Part shown: one piece after another, positions 16,832 to 25,907 of the stretch
Position numbering within the stretch: the stretch's first letter is position 1
Layout of the letters: the number at the start of each line of letters is the position of its first letter
Origin: Pseudomonadota bacterium
GTDB lineage: Bacteria; Desulfobacterota; Binatia; UBA9968
Assembly (NCBI GenBank): GCA_021324155.1
Contig: JAJPJQ010000007.1
Span: forward strand, 37,937-101,936
Direction of reading: 5' to 3'
DNA length: 64,000 nt
Translations under genes and position numbers: made by a program
The notes under the pieces: generated by a model
What the model saw: the letters and a program-made list of their open reading frames with translations, nothing else
Databases searched by the model: none
Told to the model about the DNA's origin: nothing

Positions 16832-17404
16832 ATGGCGATCAAAATTTACAAAGATAAGATGAAGTACCTCGATCAAATGACCGAGGAACTGCCGAAGAAG
16901 ACCGATCCCAAGGACTATCGCTCGACTCCTAACGTGACGATCTCGTGGGTCGAGAACTGCTCGGGGAAAACGAAGATCCGCGATCAGGAACTCATCTGCG
17001 ACGAGAACGCGCACAGCACGGGCTTCGGCAAGGGCGTGAGCCCGGCGCACACCTTTCTCGCTGGCTTCGGCTTCAGCCACTTCACGCAGTGGGGGCGCGC
17101 GGCCGGCGTGCTCGATTTAAAAATTGACTCGCTGGAGGAGCACGTGCGCGGCTGGTTCGACCGCCGCGGCGAATACCTCTACGAGCAGGGCTATCAGCAC
17201 AAAGGCATCGAAGAGATCACCTTCGAGGTCAAGATCGAGAGCAAGGAGAGCCCGGAGAAGATCCGGGAGTTCGCACAGTGGGCCGACCGTTCGCCGCCGC
17301 ACGCGACGCTCCGCCGCGCCGTGCGGCTGGTCGGCATCTTTCACCTGAACGGCCGCTGGCTCACGACGGCGGTCTATCATCCGGACCGGACGGAGTGGAG
17401 ATAG
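16832..17404 (+). CDS. OsmC-like protein lacking the usual helix cysteine
   Basis: 190 residues, AAGGAGG before the ATG. The fold pattern is OsmC/Ohr-like: N-terminal strands, then GKGVSPAHTFLAGFGFSHFT where peroxidase members have PxxLxxAAxxxC, then a helix-strand domain ending VYHPDRTEW. One Cys is present in the first half (WVENCSGK) and one in ELICDENAH, but the second active-site Cys in the central helix is absent, so peroxidase activity is doubtful. It may bind a ligand or act in another reaction. Confidence 0.65.
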   Translation: MAIKIYKDKMKYLDQMTEELPKKTDPKDYRSTPNVTISWVENCSGKTKIRDQELICDENAHSTGFGKGVSPAHTFLAGFGFSHFTQWGRAAGVLDLKIDSLEEHVRGWFDRRGEYLYEQGYQHKGIEEITFEVKIESKESPEKIREFAQWADRSPPHATLRRAVRLVGIFHLNGRWLTTAVYHPDRTEWR

Positions 17405-17410
17405 AAACTT

Positions 17411-18484
17411 TTAACGCAGCCCCGACAAAATCTCCTTCCCCCACAACTCGATCGCCTCGCCCACGTCGGGGCCGAGCGGGACGCCGAGCGCAATCTGCTG
17501 GAAGCCGCGGCGCGCTGCGAGTGAAAATAGTGTCGCGATACGCTCGCGGCATTCCGCCGGCGTGCCAGCGATGATGAGCGCCTCGACCGCCTGGTCGGGC
17601 GTCAGGCCCGCGGCGTAATCGACACCGCGGTTCTCCGCGTAGGCGCGGCGCACTGCGCCGATCGCCGCCGGATCGATCCCTTTCGACTTAAGAACATCGT
17701 CGGGCCAGCCGGAGACGATGTGCGAGACGAAGCGCTTGGCGTGCCGCTTCGCCGCCGCGCCGTCGCGCGCGATCGACGCGTTGAGCAGCATGACCTTTCT
17801 CAGCGGCTCACCGAGCGTCGAACCGCTGCGCGCCTTTTCCATGCGCGCGAGCGAATCCTCCATGTCGGCCGTGCCGTAGAGCGTCTGCAAGATTACGCCG
17901 TCGAAGCGGCGCGAGACGAGATCCAGCACGGCGGGCTTGAGCAGGCTCGGGCCATAGTAGAGCCGGACCGGCGCCTGCGGCTTGAAGCGCAGCGCGTATG
18001 TCTCGGCGTTCAAATGAAAATAAGACGCGAGGATTGGGATCGTGTCGCGCTTGAGCACCTCGCCACTAAACAGCGTCCTCAAAGCGCCCGCGAGCTCGTC
18101 CATGATGCCGAGTGGCTTTACGCGCTCGACCTGATGCGTCAGGATCGAGCGCGAGCCGGGCCCGAGGCCGAGCGAGACCTCGCGCCCCGGCGTGAGCTCG
18201 GAAATCGTCGCGAAGCTCATCGCGAGGTCGATGGGATTGCGGAAATAAGGCACCGTGATCGCGGTGCCGAGCTTCACCGGCACGCGCGCTACGAGCGCCG
18301 CCGAAGCGGCGACGACATTGCGGTATTCGAGATTGTCGTTGGTCCAGATTTGCGCGAAGCCGAACGGCGCGAGCGCCGAGCGCGCACGCTCGGTCAATTC
18401 AATCAGCTCGGGGACGGAGTAGCGGTTGAGGACGTGAAGCGGATAGTGGACGCCGAGCTCGCCGGCGAAGTTATCGCTGCCCAT
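17411..18484 (-). CDS. LLM-class flavin-dependent oxidoreductase
   Basis: 357 residues of the bacterial luciferase-like family, which use reduced F420 or FMN to oxidise organic substrates. Recognisable segments are ELIELTERARSALAPFGFAQ, GTAITVPYFRNPIDLA, a glycine-rich VSLGLGPGSRS near residue 150 and the C-terminal AGTPAECRERIATL, which is typical of F420-type members. It converges with the OsmC-like gene (6 nt apart) and is followed on the same strand by the cupin and substrate-binding genes upstream. Confidence 0.87.
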   Translation of the reverse strand: MGSDNFAGELGVHYPLHVLNRYSVPELIELTERARSALAPFGFAQIWTNDNLEYRNVVAASAALVARVPVKLGTAITVPYFRNPIDLAMSFATISELTPGREVSLGLGPGSRSILTHQVERVKPLGIMDELAGALRTLFSGEVLKRDTIPILASYFHLNAETYALRFKPQAPVRLYYGPSLLKPAVLDLVSRRFDGVILQTLYGTADMEDSLARMEKARSGSTLGEPLRKVMLLNASIARDGAAAKRHAKRFVSHIVSGWPDDVLKSKGIDPAAIGAVRRAYAENRGVDYAAGLTPDQAVEALIIAGTPAECRERIATLFSLAARRGFQQIALGVPLGPDVGEAIELWGKEILSGLR

Positions 18485-18537
18485 GATCGGCCAGCATAGC
18501 GCGCCGGCACGGCGTTGTCAGCAAGACGTCTGACGTT

Positions 18538-19626
18538 CTACGCCCGCTTCTTGTAATTCACCGGCGGCATTTGCAGCGTGACGCCGGATTTCTTGAGCTC
18601 CTCCTCGTACATGCGGCGCACCAACGGGTCTTCGTTCTCATATTCGATCATATCGCCGCCGTCGTCGGTCGGCTTGTCCAGCAGCTCCCAGCCGCCGATC
18701 GGATATTTCTGGCCCCAGGCCTTCATCGCCAGCCGCTTCACCGGATCTTTGCTGGTCGTGAAATGCTGGTGGAACCAGCGGTTCGGCGGCGTGAACAGGC
18801 TGCCCACACCCCAATCGTAGCGCTTCATCGGCTTGCCTTCGGGCCACATGAGCGAGTAGCCGGTGCCTTCGAGGATGTAGATGAATGCGCCGGGGCCGTG
18901 GCGGTGCGCCTTGCGGTAGACGCAGGGCCGGCCTTCGGAGATGTGGCCGGCGATCGTGTTGTGCGCGAGCTCGATCTCGACGTTGCGCGCCGACGGGCCG
19001 CGCTCCTTCCAGTCGTGGAGCGCGACGCGGCTCACATCGGCGATGAAGTTCGAGTCCCACACCCGGCCGGGCTTCTGCTCGCCCTTGCCGGAGAAATATT
19101 CGCTCTCTTCGTCCTCGTAGCGGTCGTCGAAGACGAAAGGGTTTTCGAAAACGAATTTGGTGTTGTGATAGAGGTTGAAGACCGCCGGCGCGTTGGTGAG
19201 CGCGAGGAAGCGCGCCGGCTTCTGCCCGCTGCCGTTCGTGAGGCGGTGCCAGGTATTGAGCGGCGCGGCGAACAGGCTCCCCGGTCCCCACTCGAAGGTG
19301 CGCTTTTTCTTCTCGTCGACCCACACCTCGGTCGCGCCGACGCCGTCGAGGATGAAAATCATCTCCTCGTACATGTGCTTTTCCGGCTCGAGGCTGCGGC
19401 CGGGAGGAATCTCGCACACGTAGGGCGTCGTCGCGGTCTGGTCCGCCGCCGTGTTGAGCATGAGCCATGCGCCTTTGCCGCCGGTGCGCGCCCACGGCCC
19501 GACCTCGACGGTGCGGACGTCGCGGACGACGAATTCTCTTAAGATCGGAATACCTTCCGATTTGATCCAGGTCTCGAACGCAGTGTCTTTGTTGAACGGC
19601 TTGAACGCGTATTGCTTGAGTTCCAT
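18538..19626 (-). CDS. Double-cupin protein (dioxygenase-like)
   Basis: 362 residues from ATG 19626, which has CGGAGG upstream. Two cupin barrels are visible. The first carries EPEKHMYEEMIFILDGVGAT near residues 90-120; the second carries KAHRHGPGAFIYILEGTGYS. Each has the His/Glu metal motif HxxxE or HxH. Bicupins of this kind include gentisate-type and related dioxygenases; the substrate is not readable. It lies in a minus-strand group with three substrate-binding protein genes, 17 nt after the stop of the first of them, so co-transcription is likely. Confidence 0.75.
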   Translation of the reverse strand: MELKQYAFKPFNKDTAFETWIKSEGIPILREFVVRDVRTVEVGPWARTGGKGAWLMLNTAADQTATTPYVCEIPPGRSLEPEKHMYEEMIFILDGVGATEVWVDEKKKRTFEWGPGSLFAAPLNTWHRLTNGSGQKPARFLALTNAPAVFNLYHNTKFVFENPFVFDDRYEDEESEYFSGKGEQKPGRVWDSNFIADVSRVALHDWKERGPSARNVEIELAHNTIAGHISEGRPCVYRKAHRHGPGAFIYILEGTGYSLMWPEGKPMKRYDWGVGSLFTPPNRWFHQHFTTSKDPVKRLAMKAWGQKYPIGGWELLDKPTDDGGDMIEYENEDPLVRRMYEEELKKSGVTLQMPPVNYKKRA

Positions 19627-19643
19627 CTCGCCTCCGGCGTAAA

Positions 19644-20714
19644 TCACTGTCCGGTAATTTTTCGATACAGCTTGGTGTAGTAGTCGACCTTCGGACCGAG
19701 CTCTTCGGGCGCGATGACTTTCACCGGCCGCCCGGCGACCGTCTTGTCGAGCCCGCCGCCGAGCCCCTTGCGCGTGGGGTCGCGCCCGAGATCGGTCTCG
19801 ATCGCTTTTTGTCCCTGCTCGGAGAGCAGCCAGTCGATGAAAATCGCCGCCGCGTGCGGATTGGGCGCGTGGCGCGCGAGCAGCAGCACGTTGGGAAACG
19901 CCATGATCGGCGGCAGCGCGACCGATTGGATCGGCGCGCCCTGCGCCTTCAGGTTGCGCACGCGGTAATCGTAGAACGTCGGTCCGATGAAGTATTCGCC
20001 GGCGGCAACCATCTGCGCGCGCAGCTCGCGCCCTCGTTGCAGCTTCGGGTTGAGTTTCATGAGATTGGCAAGGTATTCGCTCGCCGCCGCTTCGCCCCAT
20101 TCGCTCGACAGCACGGCGAACCAGTCTTGGTCGGTCTGGTCGAGCGACATCACGTTCGCCCATTTCTTATCCAGCAGGTCGCGATAGGCTCGGGGCGCCT
20201 CGGCCGCCTGGACGAAGCGCGTGTTGTAAGCGGTGGAAATGAGATAGAGCTCGACCGCCGTCCACAGTCCCTTGGGCGAGATGAATCCCGGACGGATCGC
20301 CGCGCGCTCGGAAGTGAAATAAGGATCGATGAGGCCGCTGTCGATCAGCACCTGCGCGCCGGGGCCGGTGACGCCGACGACATCGACGTCGCGCCGGCCA
20401 CCGCGATGCTCCGCCAGGACGCGGCTTACCATCGGCGAGGCGCCGAGCCGTACGTGCTGGACTCTCAGATACGGATACTGCAGCTGGAACTTATCGATCA
20501 GGACTTTCGCGTCGGGAACCGCCATCGTTCCATAAAACGAGACCGTGCCCTCCTTGCGCGCGCCCGCCTCCAGCGCGCGCTTGCGCTCCGCGGGCGCCAG
20601 CTTGCCGTACTGCTGCAGCAGGTCCCCGGCGGTCTTCTCCGCCGCGTTCGCGACGGCGGCGAGACAGAGCGCCGCGATCATTATCAGGCACCAGAGGCTG
20701 AAATATTGCCGCAT
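19644..20714 (-). CDS. ABC-type extracellular solute-binding protein (Fe3+/polyamine-type fold)
   Basis: 356 residues with a Sec signal peptide (ending AAVANAAE). The body has features of solute-binding family 1: EGTVSFYGTM, KFQLQYPYLRVQHV, YNTRFVQ, FIDWLLSEQGQKAIE near residue 300. No permease or ATPase is near, so it is an orphan binding protein, a habit common in the proposed host groups. Part of a run with 20734-21639 and 21684-22763 on the same strand. Confidence 0.85.
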   Translation of the reverse strand: MRQYFSLWCLIMIAALCLAAVANAAEKTAGDLLQQYGKLAPAERKRALEAGARKEGTVSFYGTMAVPDAKVLIDKFQLQYPYLRVQHVRLGASPMVSRVLAEHRGGRRDVDVVGVTGPGAQVLIDSGLIDPYFTSERAAIRPGFISPKGLWTAVELYLISTAYNTRFVQAAEAPRAYRDLLDKKWANVMSLDQTDQDWFAVLSSEWGEAAASEYLANLMKLNPKLQRGRELRAQMVAAGEYFIGPTFYDYRVRNLKAQGAPIQSVALPPIMAFPNVLLLARHAPNPHAAAIFIDWLLSEQGQKAIETDLGRDPTRKGLGGGLDKTVAGRPVKVIAPEELGPKVDYYTKLYRKITGQ

Positions 20715-20733
20715 GGTTCTCCTTCAGCCGAAA

Positions 20734-21639
20734 TTATATCTCCCGCGCGTCGCGCAGCTGCCGCAGGAAGTGCAGATCCCAGAGCTCGAGCGGGTTCGTC
20801 CGCTTCGCCGCCGCATTGTAGCGGCACGCCTCGGCATAGACGTTGTAAATCGCGTCCATCGTGGGGAAGAGCGTCGACGAGATCGTCTCCGTCAGGTCCT
20901 TATAATAGTAGGCGATCATCTCTCTGTCACCGCCGCCGCGCTCCTTGGGCAGCGTGGCGTTCAAGATATCCATCGAGCGGCGCCGGTTGGCCTTGAAATA
21001 ACGGATCCCCGACGCGAGGCCTTTCAAAAACTTCTTCACGATCGCCTCGTTCTCGCGCACGAAAGTGCCGGTCGAGGAAACCGTCGTGAAGACGATCATC
21101 GGCAGCAGCGGCAGCATGATCGTGCGCATGCCGTCGCGCCGCGCCTTCAAGTCGTCGGGGCGGCCGATAAGCGCCGCGTCGTACTCGCCCTCCTGCACGC
21201 CGTTCCACATGCGCCCGCGCTTGAAGACGCGCACGATCTCGACGGAGTTTTCGAGGCCGCTCTTGCTGAGCGTGATCCAGGCGTTCAGCCACGTGTGCGG
21301 CCCGCCAGTGCCCCGCGCGCCCAGCTTCTTGCCGCGAAGGTCCTCGAGCTTCCTGATCTTGCTGTCCTTGCGCACGACGAGCGCCAGAGCGATGTAGTTC
21401 GCCGTCTGGCCGACGTAGATCCAGTCGTCCCCCGACGAGCGCTTGATGTACGGCGTTATGTGGTTGCCGCCGATGAACTGCACCTTACCGCTTCTCAGAA
21501 GCTTGTGCGCCTCTTCCGGATCGACGTAGAAGTTATAATCGACTTTGAGACCCTGCTTCTTCCATCCGCCGCTCTCAGCGACGACGTTCAAAAGTGCCAG
21601 ATGGCGCGCCGACCGATAGGGAAATCTGATTGTCTCCAT
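20734..21639 (-). CDS. NitT/TauT-like substrate-binding-fold protein without signal peptide
   Basis: 301 residues starting METIRFPYRSARHLALLNVV. The fold is that of periplasmic NMT1/SsuA-like binding proteins (GKVQFIGGNHITPYI; LEDLRGKKLGARGTGGPHTW), but no signal peptide precedes it, so it may be cytosolic. Cytosolic relatives include enzymes of the 4,5-dihydroxyphthalate decarboxylase type, so an enzymatic role is possible. Lies between two signal-bearing binding proteins on the same strand. Confidence 0.72.
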   Translation of the reverse strand: METIRFPYRSARHLALLNVVAESGGWKKQGLKVDYNFYVDPEEAHKLLRSGKVQFIGGNHITPYIKRSSGDDWIYVGQTANYIALALVVRKDSKIRKLEDLRGKKLGARGTGGPHTWLNAWITLSKSGLENSVEIVRVFKRGRMWNGVQEGEYDAALIGRPDDLKARRDGMRTIMLPLLPMIVFTTVSSTGTFVRENEAIVKKFLKGLASGIRYFKANRRRSMDILNATLPKERGGGDREMIAYYYKDLTETISSTLFPTMDAIYNVYAEACRYNAAAKRTNPLELWDLHFLRQLRDAREI

Positions 21640-21683
21640 GCTCTTCGTTCCTTGCTCCTCTCCTGTTGTTCGCGCGACGTCGT

Positions 21684-22763
21684 CTACTGTTTGACGCCGA
21701 ATGTCTCGTTGAAATCTTTTTTAAGTTCTTCGTAGCGCTCCATGACCCGGTCCGAAACGGGATAGAGATCGAGATGCTCCGCCGCGAGCGGCGACGACGT
21801 CGGAACCGCGCGCGAGCGCAGCGGGATCTGCCCGCCTTCGTAGAGCAGCTTCTGTCCGGCCTCCGACATCAAAAAGTCGACGAGCAGGCGCGCCGCGTTG
21901 GGCCGCGGCGCTTTCTCCAGAACCGCGACCGCGTTCTGCGACACGACGATCGGCTTCGAGGTCTTGACCCAGTCGATCGGCGCGCCGCGGTCGCGCGTAA
22001 GCTGCGTCCGGTGGGCGTAGAGGAACGAGCCGTAAAATTCTCCCGCCGAGACGAGCTGCGCGAGCAGCGAGTGGCCTTTTCTCCAGTCGAGCTGCTGCGC
22101 GGCGAGCCCCTGCATCAAACGCCGGCCTTTTTCGGGTCCGAGATATTCGAGCATCGCGCCGAACCAGTCGAAGTCCTCGACATCCATCGCGAGCTTCCCC
22201 TTCCACCACGGCAGCGTCAGGTCGAACCAATCCTTCGGCCGGTTCGCTTCGGGAACCAGCCGCGTGTTGTAGCCGATCACGAGATAATTGCCGACGAGAC
22301 CGGTCCAGGTGTCGTCGGGGTCCCTGAATTTGGCGGGGAAAGCGCCAGCTTCGGGCGAGCGATAGGCCGCGAGCAGCTTCTTGCTCTTGAGCAGCGGCAT
22401 CACCGACATATTGACGACATCGGCGTGGACCTTGCCGGCCTGATGCTCGACGACGACTCGATTGAAGACGCGCTCGGAGTTGAGCCGCAAGACTTCGACT
22501 TTGAGGAACGGGTATTTTTTCTCGAACGCAAGCGTCATGGGACGCGACGTGTCCACTCCCATGGTGGTGTAGAAAACGACCTGGCCTTCTGCCTTGGCTT
22601 TCGCGATGCGGTCGGGGTCATCGGCGCCGCGCGCTGCGCAGGCAAGCGAGAGAGCGGCGAGGACCAACGCGTTAAACAGAGCGCGCCGATAAATCGAGTC
22701 AAGGAATTTTTCGGAGGAGCGCTTGATGCGGACCGGCGTCATCGGCGTGCGAATCGAATCCAT
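21684..22763 (-). CDS. ABC-type extracellular solute-binding protein
   Basis: 359 residues. The N-terminus has a basic stretch then a hydrophobic core (LFNALVLAALSLACAARG). The body is family 1-like: EGQVVFYTTMGVDTSRPMTL, FEKKYPFLKVEVLRL, YNTRLVPEANRPKDWFDLTL, LVDFLMSEAGQKLLYEGGQI. It resembles 19644-20714 in layout, suggesting a paralogous pair. No transporter partners are nearby. The approximately 260 bp upstream (to tRNA-Arg) hold no gene that I see. Confidence 0.85.
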   Translation of the reverse strand: MDSIRTPMTPVRIKRSSEKFLDSIYRRALFNALVLAALSLACAARGADDPDRIAKAKAEGQVVFYTTMGVDTSRPMTLAFEKKYPFLKVEVLRLNSERVFNRVVVEHQAGKVHADVVNMSVMPLLKSKKLLAAYRSPEAGAFPAKFRDPDDTWTGLVGNYLVIGYNTRLVPEANRPKDWFDLTLPWWKGKLAMDVEDFDWFGAMLEYLGPEKGRRLMQGLAAQQLDWRKGHSLLAQLVSAGEFYGSFLYAHRTQLTRDRGAPIDWVKTSKPIVVSQNAVAVLEKAPRPNAARLLVDFLMSEAGQKLLYEGGQIPLRSRAVPTSSPLAAEHLDLYPVSDRVMERYEELKKDFNETFGVKQ

Positions 22764-23022
22764 ATTGCAATGACCTCCTATCTCGGCATATCAACGCGCG
22801 ATAGGCACACGTTGCGGTCGATCGGGGGCGCAGAATTCTCGTTTATGTGAAAATGCATGCAATTGTCAATACACTTTTGCAAGAAGATTGACGCTGGCAA
22901 ATCCGAGCCGCGGCGCGCAAGAGAAGATGTCGATGAATCGTTATAGCTTCAGCGCGGCGGCGCTGGCTGCCGCACTGCGACGTTGACTGCCGGCGATCAG
23001 GATGATAAAAATTTTCTTCTTT

Positions 23023-23097
23023 GGGCCCGTAGTGAAAAGGATATCACGAGGGTCTCCGGAACCCTAAGTCCGAGTTCGATTCTCGGCGGGCCCACCA
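23023..23097 (+). tRNA. tRNA-Arg (anticodon CCG)
   Basis: 75 nt beginning GGGCCCG and ending CGGGCCC-A-CCA, all seven acceptor pairs matched. Anticodon stem AGGGT/ACCCT closes the loop CTCCGGA, anticodon CCG (codon CGG). T arm CCGAG/TTCGATT/CTCGG. CCA is encoded. It stands alone between a substrate-binding gene and the MetE-like gene. Confidence 0.93.
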
Positions 23098-23173
23098 TTT
23101 TCGATTTTAGTAAAAGATTTCTCCAGTTTCTTCGTGTTGCCAGACGCGTCGCCGGAGTCCCGAGTCCGAGTTC

Positions 23174-24361
23174 ATGAAGCGCAGCACGCAAAGAATTCTC
23201 ACGACGCATGTCGGGAGCCTGGCGCGAGCGGACTCGCTGCTGGACCTTCTTCGACTCAAAGAACAAGGTCAGCCTTATGATCGGGAAGCGCTCGGTCAGC
23301 GCGTCCGCGACGCGGTAGCCGACGTCGTTCGGAAACAGGTCGAATCGGGCATCGATATTGTGACCGACGGCGAGCAGGGCAAATCGGGTTTTTTCACTTA
23401 CGTCATCGAACGATTCAACGGCTTCGAGCGCAAGCCGCCGGCCCCGGGCAAGGAGATGAGGCCGCGATCGGCGGGCAGGGAGTACCTTGCCTTTCCCGAG
23501 TATTACGCCTGGTCCGAACGCATTGCCGCCCCGTTCGGCGGTCGCAGCGGGCGCGGGCGCGACCACGATATCTGCACTGGACCGATCCGCTACAAGGGGC
23601 ACGAGGCCGTACAAAGAGATATCGCGAACCTCAAAGCCGCGATCGAAGGCAAACCTTACGAAGACGTATTTATGCCGGCGATCGCGTCTTCCTACGTGGC
23701 GGCGACTTTTGCCAACGAATATTACCGCAGCCATGAAGAGTACGAGCAGGCGGTATCCGATGCGGTGCGCGAAGAATACAAAGCCATTGTTGAAGCCGGA
23801 TTCATTCTCCAGATCGACGACCCGCGCCTGGTAACCTATTATATGATGCACCCGGAGTTGAGCGTCGAAGACTGCCGAAAGTGGGCGGAAAAACGCGTCG
23901 AAGCTATCAATGACTCGCTCCGCGGCATCTCACCCGATAAGGTTCGCTTTCATACCTGCTACTCGATCGATGTCGGACCGCGCATCCATGAGATGGCGCT
24001 GAAGGACATCGTCGACATAATTCTGAAAATCAATGCCGGTGCCTATGCTTTCGAAGCGGCGAACCCGCGGCACGAGCACGAATATCATGTCTTCGAGCGC
24101 GTCAAGCTGCCCGCCGGAAAAATTCTCATACCGGGCGTGATCAGTCACACAACGAACCTGGTGGAGCACCCGGAATTGGTCGCCGAACGCATCGTGCGGT
24201 TCGCCAAGCTCGTCGGACGCGAGAACGTAATCGCGGGAGCCGACTGCGGCTTCGCCGCATCCGCTCTGAGGTTCAACGACACCCATCCAAGCGTGGCCTG
24301 GCTCAAGTTCGCCGCTTTGGCGGAGGGCGCCCGCTTGGCGACCCGTGAGTTGTGGAATTAA
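23174..24361 (+). CDS. MetE C-terminal domain-like (cobalamin-independent methionine synthase family) protein
   Basis: 395 residues. A stand-alone catalytic barrel of the UROD/MetE superfamily, about half the length of full MetE. Features: TTHVGSLAR at the N-terminus, DIVTDGEQGK near residue 62, the zinc ligands in VRFHTCYSIDVGP near residue 260 and GADCGFA near residue 360. Such single-domain proteins perform thiol alkyl transfers, including methionine synthesis with other methyl donors and breakdown of epoxide adducts. The true substrate is not evident. It is flanked by tRNA-Arg and a convergent substrate-binding gene. Confidence 0.85.
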   Translation: MKRSTQRILTTHVGSLARADSLLDLLRLKEQGQPYDREALGQRVRDAVADVVRKQVESGIDIVTDGEQGKSGFFTYVIERFNGFERKPPAPGKEMRPRSAGREYLAFPEYYAWSERIAAPFGGRSGRGRDHDICTGPIRYKGHEAVQRDIANLKAAIEGKPYEDVFMPAIASSYVAATFANEYYRSHEEYEQAVSDAVREEYKAIVEAGFILQIDDPRLVTYYMMHPELSVEDCRKWAEKRVEAINDSLRGISPDKVRFHTCYSIDVGPRIHEMALKDIVDIILKINAGAYAFEAANPRHEHEYHVFERVKLPAGKILIPGVISHTTNLVEHPELVAERIVRFAKLVGRENVIAGADCGFAASALRFNDTHPSVAWLKFAALAEGARLATRELWN

Positions 24362-24395
24362 ATTTGTCTGGGAAACGCGCTCAAGCTTTACCGCG

Positions 24396-25391
24396 TTAGC
24401 GATAGAGTGCGTCGATAAATCCGGACTTGTCCAACTCTTCTAGTAAGCTCGCGTCGATAAAATCCTTGGGATTCGCCGTTTTGGCGGCGGGAATGCGCTC
24501 GCTCGCGTCTTTAATGATCGTCCTAAATCCTTCGACCGACGGATAAGGCTTGGCCTTAACCGCGTCGCGTAGAGTTTGATAGGCGTCCTCAACGCGCTTT
24601 TCGTCTTTGCTCTGGCGGTATTTGGCAAACGCCTTTTTGGAGATTTCGGGATTGGTCTTCACCACGTGGATCGCCTCGACGTAAGCCTTGAGAAAACGTC
24701 TCGCGATATCGCGCTTTCGGGCCAGTACGCGCTGGGTCGTAACCAGTCCGCTGCCTTGATATGGGACATTCAAGTCGCGCAGCTTGAGCAGCACCTTCAT
24801 GCCCGCGCGCAGCGCTTCGAGATGGTCCGGCGGCGAGATCAGAGTGGCTTCGATGGAACCGGCGGATAGCGCTATCAGCCGTTCCGGGCTATCGCCGATC
24901 TGCAGCAGCGTGATGTCTCTATCGCTCAAACCATAGCGCGGCAGCACGTAGATCAACCGCAAATGCGACGCGGAGCCGAAGCGGAAAACGCCGATTCGCT
25001 TTCCTCTGAGATCCTCGATGGATTTGACCGTGGGACGGGCCACGAGATAGTCGTCCAGCGTGTCTTGCGTGCTGGCAATCATCACCGGATCGGCTCCCTG
25101 CAGCCTGGCGGAAGACATGAGGGAACCCGTCATCTGGGCGAAGTCGACCTCACCCGCCACCAGGGTTTCGATCGCCGCGCGCGTGTAGACGATCTCAGCG
25201 CTGATATTATTCTTGTTTAAAAGCCCGCCGACGTCCGCAACCCACAAAACCCCCTGGCTCGGCGCAATCGCCGAGAATGCGACTCTGACCTTATCCGCGG
25301 CAGGGCTCGACGTGGCCGACGCAATCGCCGCCGCTAGGGTGAGACGAAGGATCGTCTTGTTGATGCCGGGCAGGAATGGCGGACGAAACAT
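24396..25391 (-). CDS. NitT/TauT-type ABC substrate-binding protein
   Basis: 331 residues with a signal peptide (LRLTLAAAIASATSSPAA). Body of the NMT1/SsuA type: VRVAFSAIAPSQGVLWVADV, GEVDFAQMTGSLMSSA, SIEDLRGKRIGVFRFGSASH. Orphan, with no permease or ATPase beside it. Similar in layout to 43412-44350. Confidence 0.85.
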   Translation of the reverse strand: MFRPPFLPGINKTILRLTLAAAIASATSSPAADKVRVAFSAIAPSQGVLWVADVGGLLNKNNISAEIVYTRAAIETLVAGEVDFAQMTGSLMSSARLQGADPVMIASTQDTLDDYLVARPTVKSIEDLRGKRIGVFRFGSASHLRLIYVLPRYGLSDRDITLLQIGDSPERLIALSAGSIEATLISPPDHLEALRAGMKVLLKLRDLNVPYQGSGLVTTQRVLARKRDIARRFLKAYVEAIHVVKTNPEISKKAFAKYRQSKDEKRVEDAYQTLRDAVKAKPYPSVEGFRTIIKDASERIPAAKTANPKDFIDASLLEELDKSGFIDALYR

Positions 25392-25552
25392 CAGTGGCCC
25401 CCGTGCGTATTTTGCGTGTCTTGCGGCTTCAGTAAGCGCCCATGGCCGCTGTTATGCGGCGACGACGATAGTAAAGTAGATGAACACGGTCAAGAATCAA
25501 CCGATTTTAGCATCGGTTAGTTGAAACGATGGGCTCCTGGAAGTGAGACAAA

Positions 25553-25897
25553 TTACGGCCGGGGCTGTGACCCGCTTTCGGACATCCACATCTCCGCAGG
25601 GACCTGCGAAAGCTCGTTTCGCGCCTTCTCGAGCGACAAGGCCTGAATACTTGTCACCGGGGACTCCACGCTCATCAAGAGGCTGATGGCGATATTGACA
25701 GCTTTGAGCCCGGCGTGATCGCCTGGCGCGCCGACATGCGCGCGCCGGAGATTCTCTATCAAGGTGTCGCGCAGCGCGGCGAGATCGCTCTGAATGCGAT
25801 CGGTGCGGCGTTTCATCTCCGCGGCATCGGCCTTCATAGCTGCGTCGAGCGCCGCGATGACGGCTTGCCGCTGATCGGACACAGAGCGCGTTGTCAT
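25553..25897 (-). CDS. Small helical protein at the end of the formate dehydrogenase operon
   Basis: 114 residues from an ATG 10 nt after the NrfD-like gene stop. The sequence is mainly helical (RQAVIAALDAAMKADAAEMK; LRDTLIENLRRAH), with no cysteine clusters or signal. Its position in the fdh operon suggests an accessory role. I do not recognise the family. Confidence 0.5.
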   Translation of the reverse strand: MTTRSVSDQRQAVIAALDAAMKADAAEMKRRTDRIQSDLAALRDTLIENLRRAHVGAPGDHAGLKAVNIAISLLMSVESPVTSIQALSLEKARNELSQVPAEMWMSESGSQPRP

Positions 25898-25907
25898 CGA
25901 ATCGCTT

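Noticed and set aside
20545..22850. Long plus-strand open frames antisense to the substrate-binding genes
   Set aside because: Arg/His-rich composition typical of shadow frames opposite GC-rich genes; the minus-strand proteins are recognisable.
23023..23097. tRNA-Arg as prophage attachment site
   Set aside because: The prophage lies more than 20 kb away and no duplicated tRNA 3' end or integrase was seen in the window.
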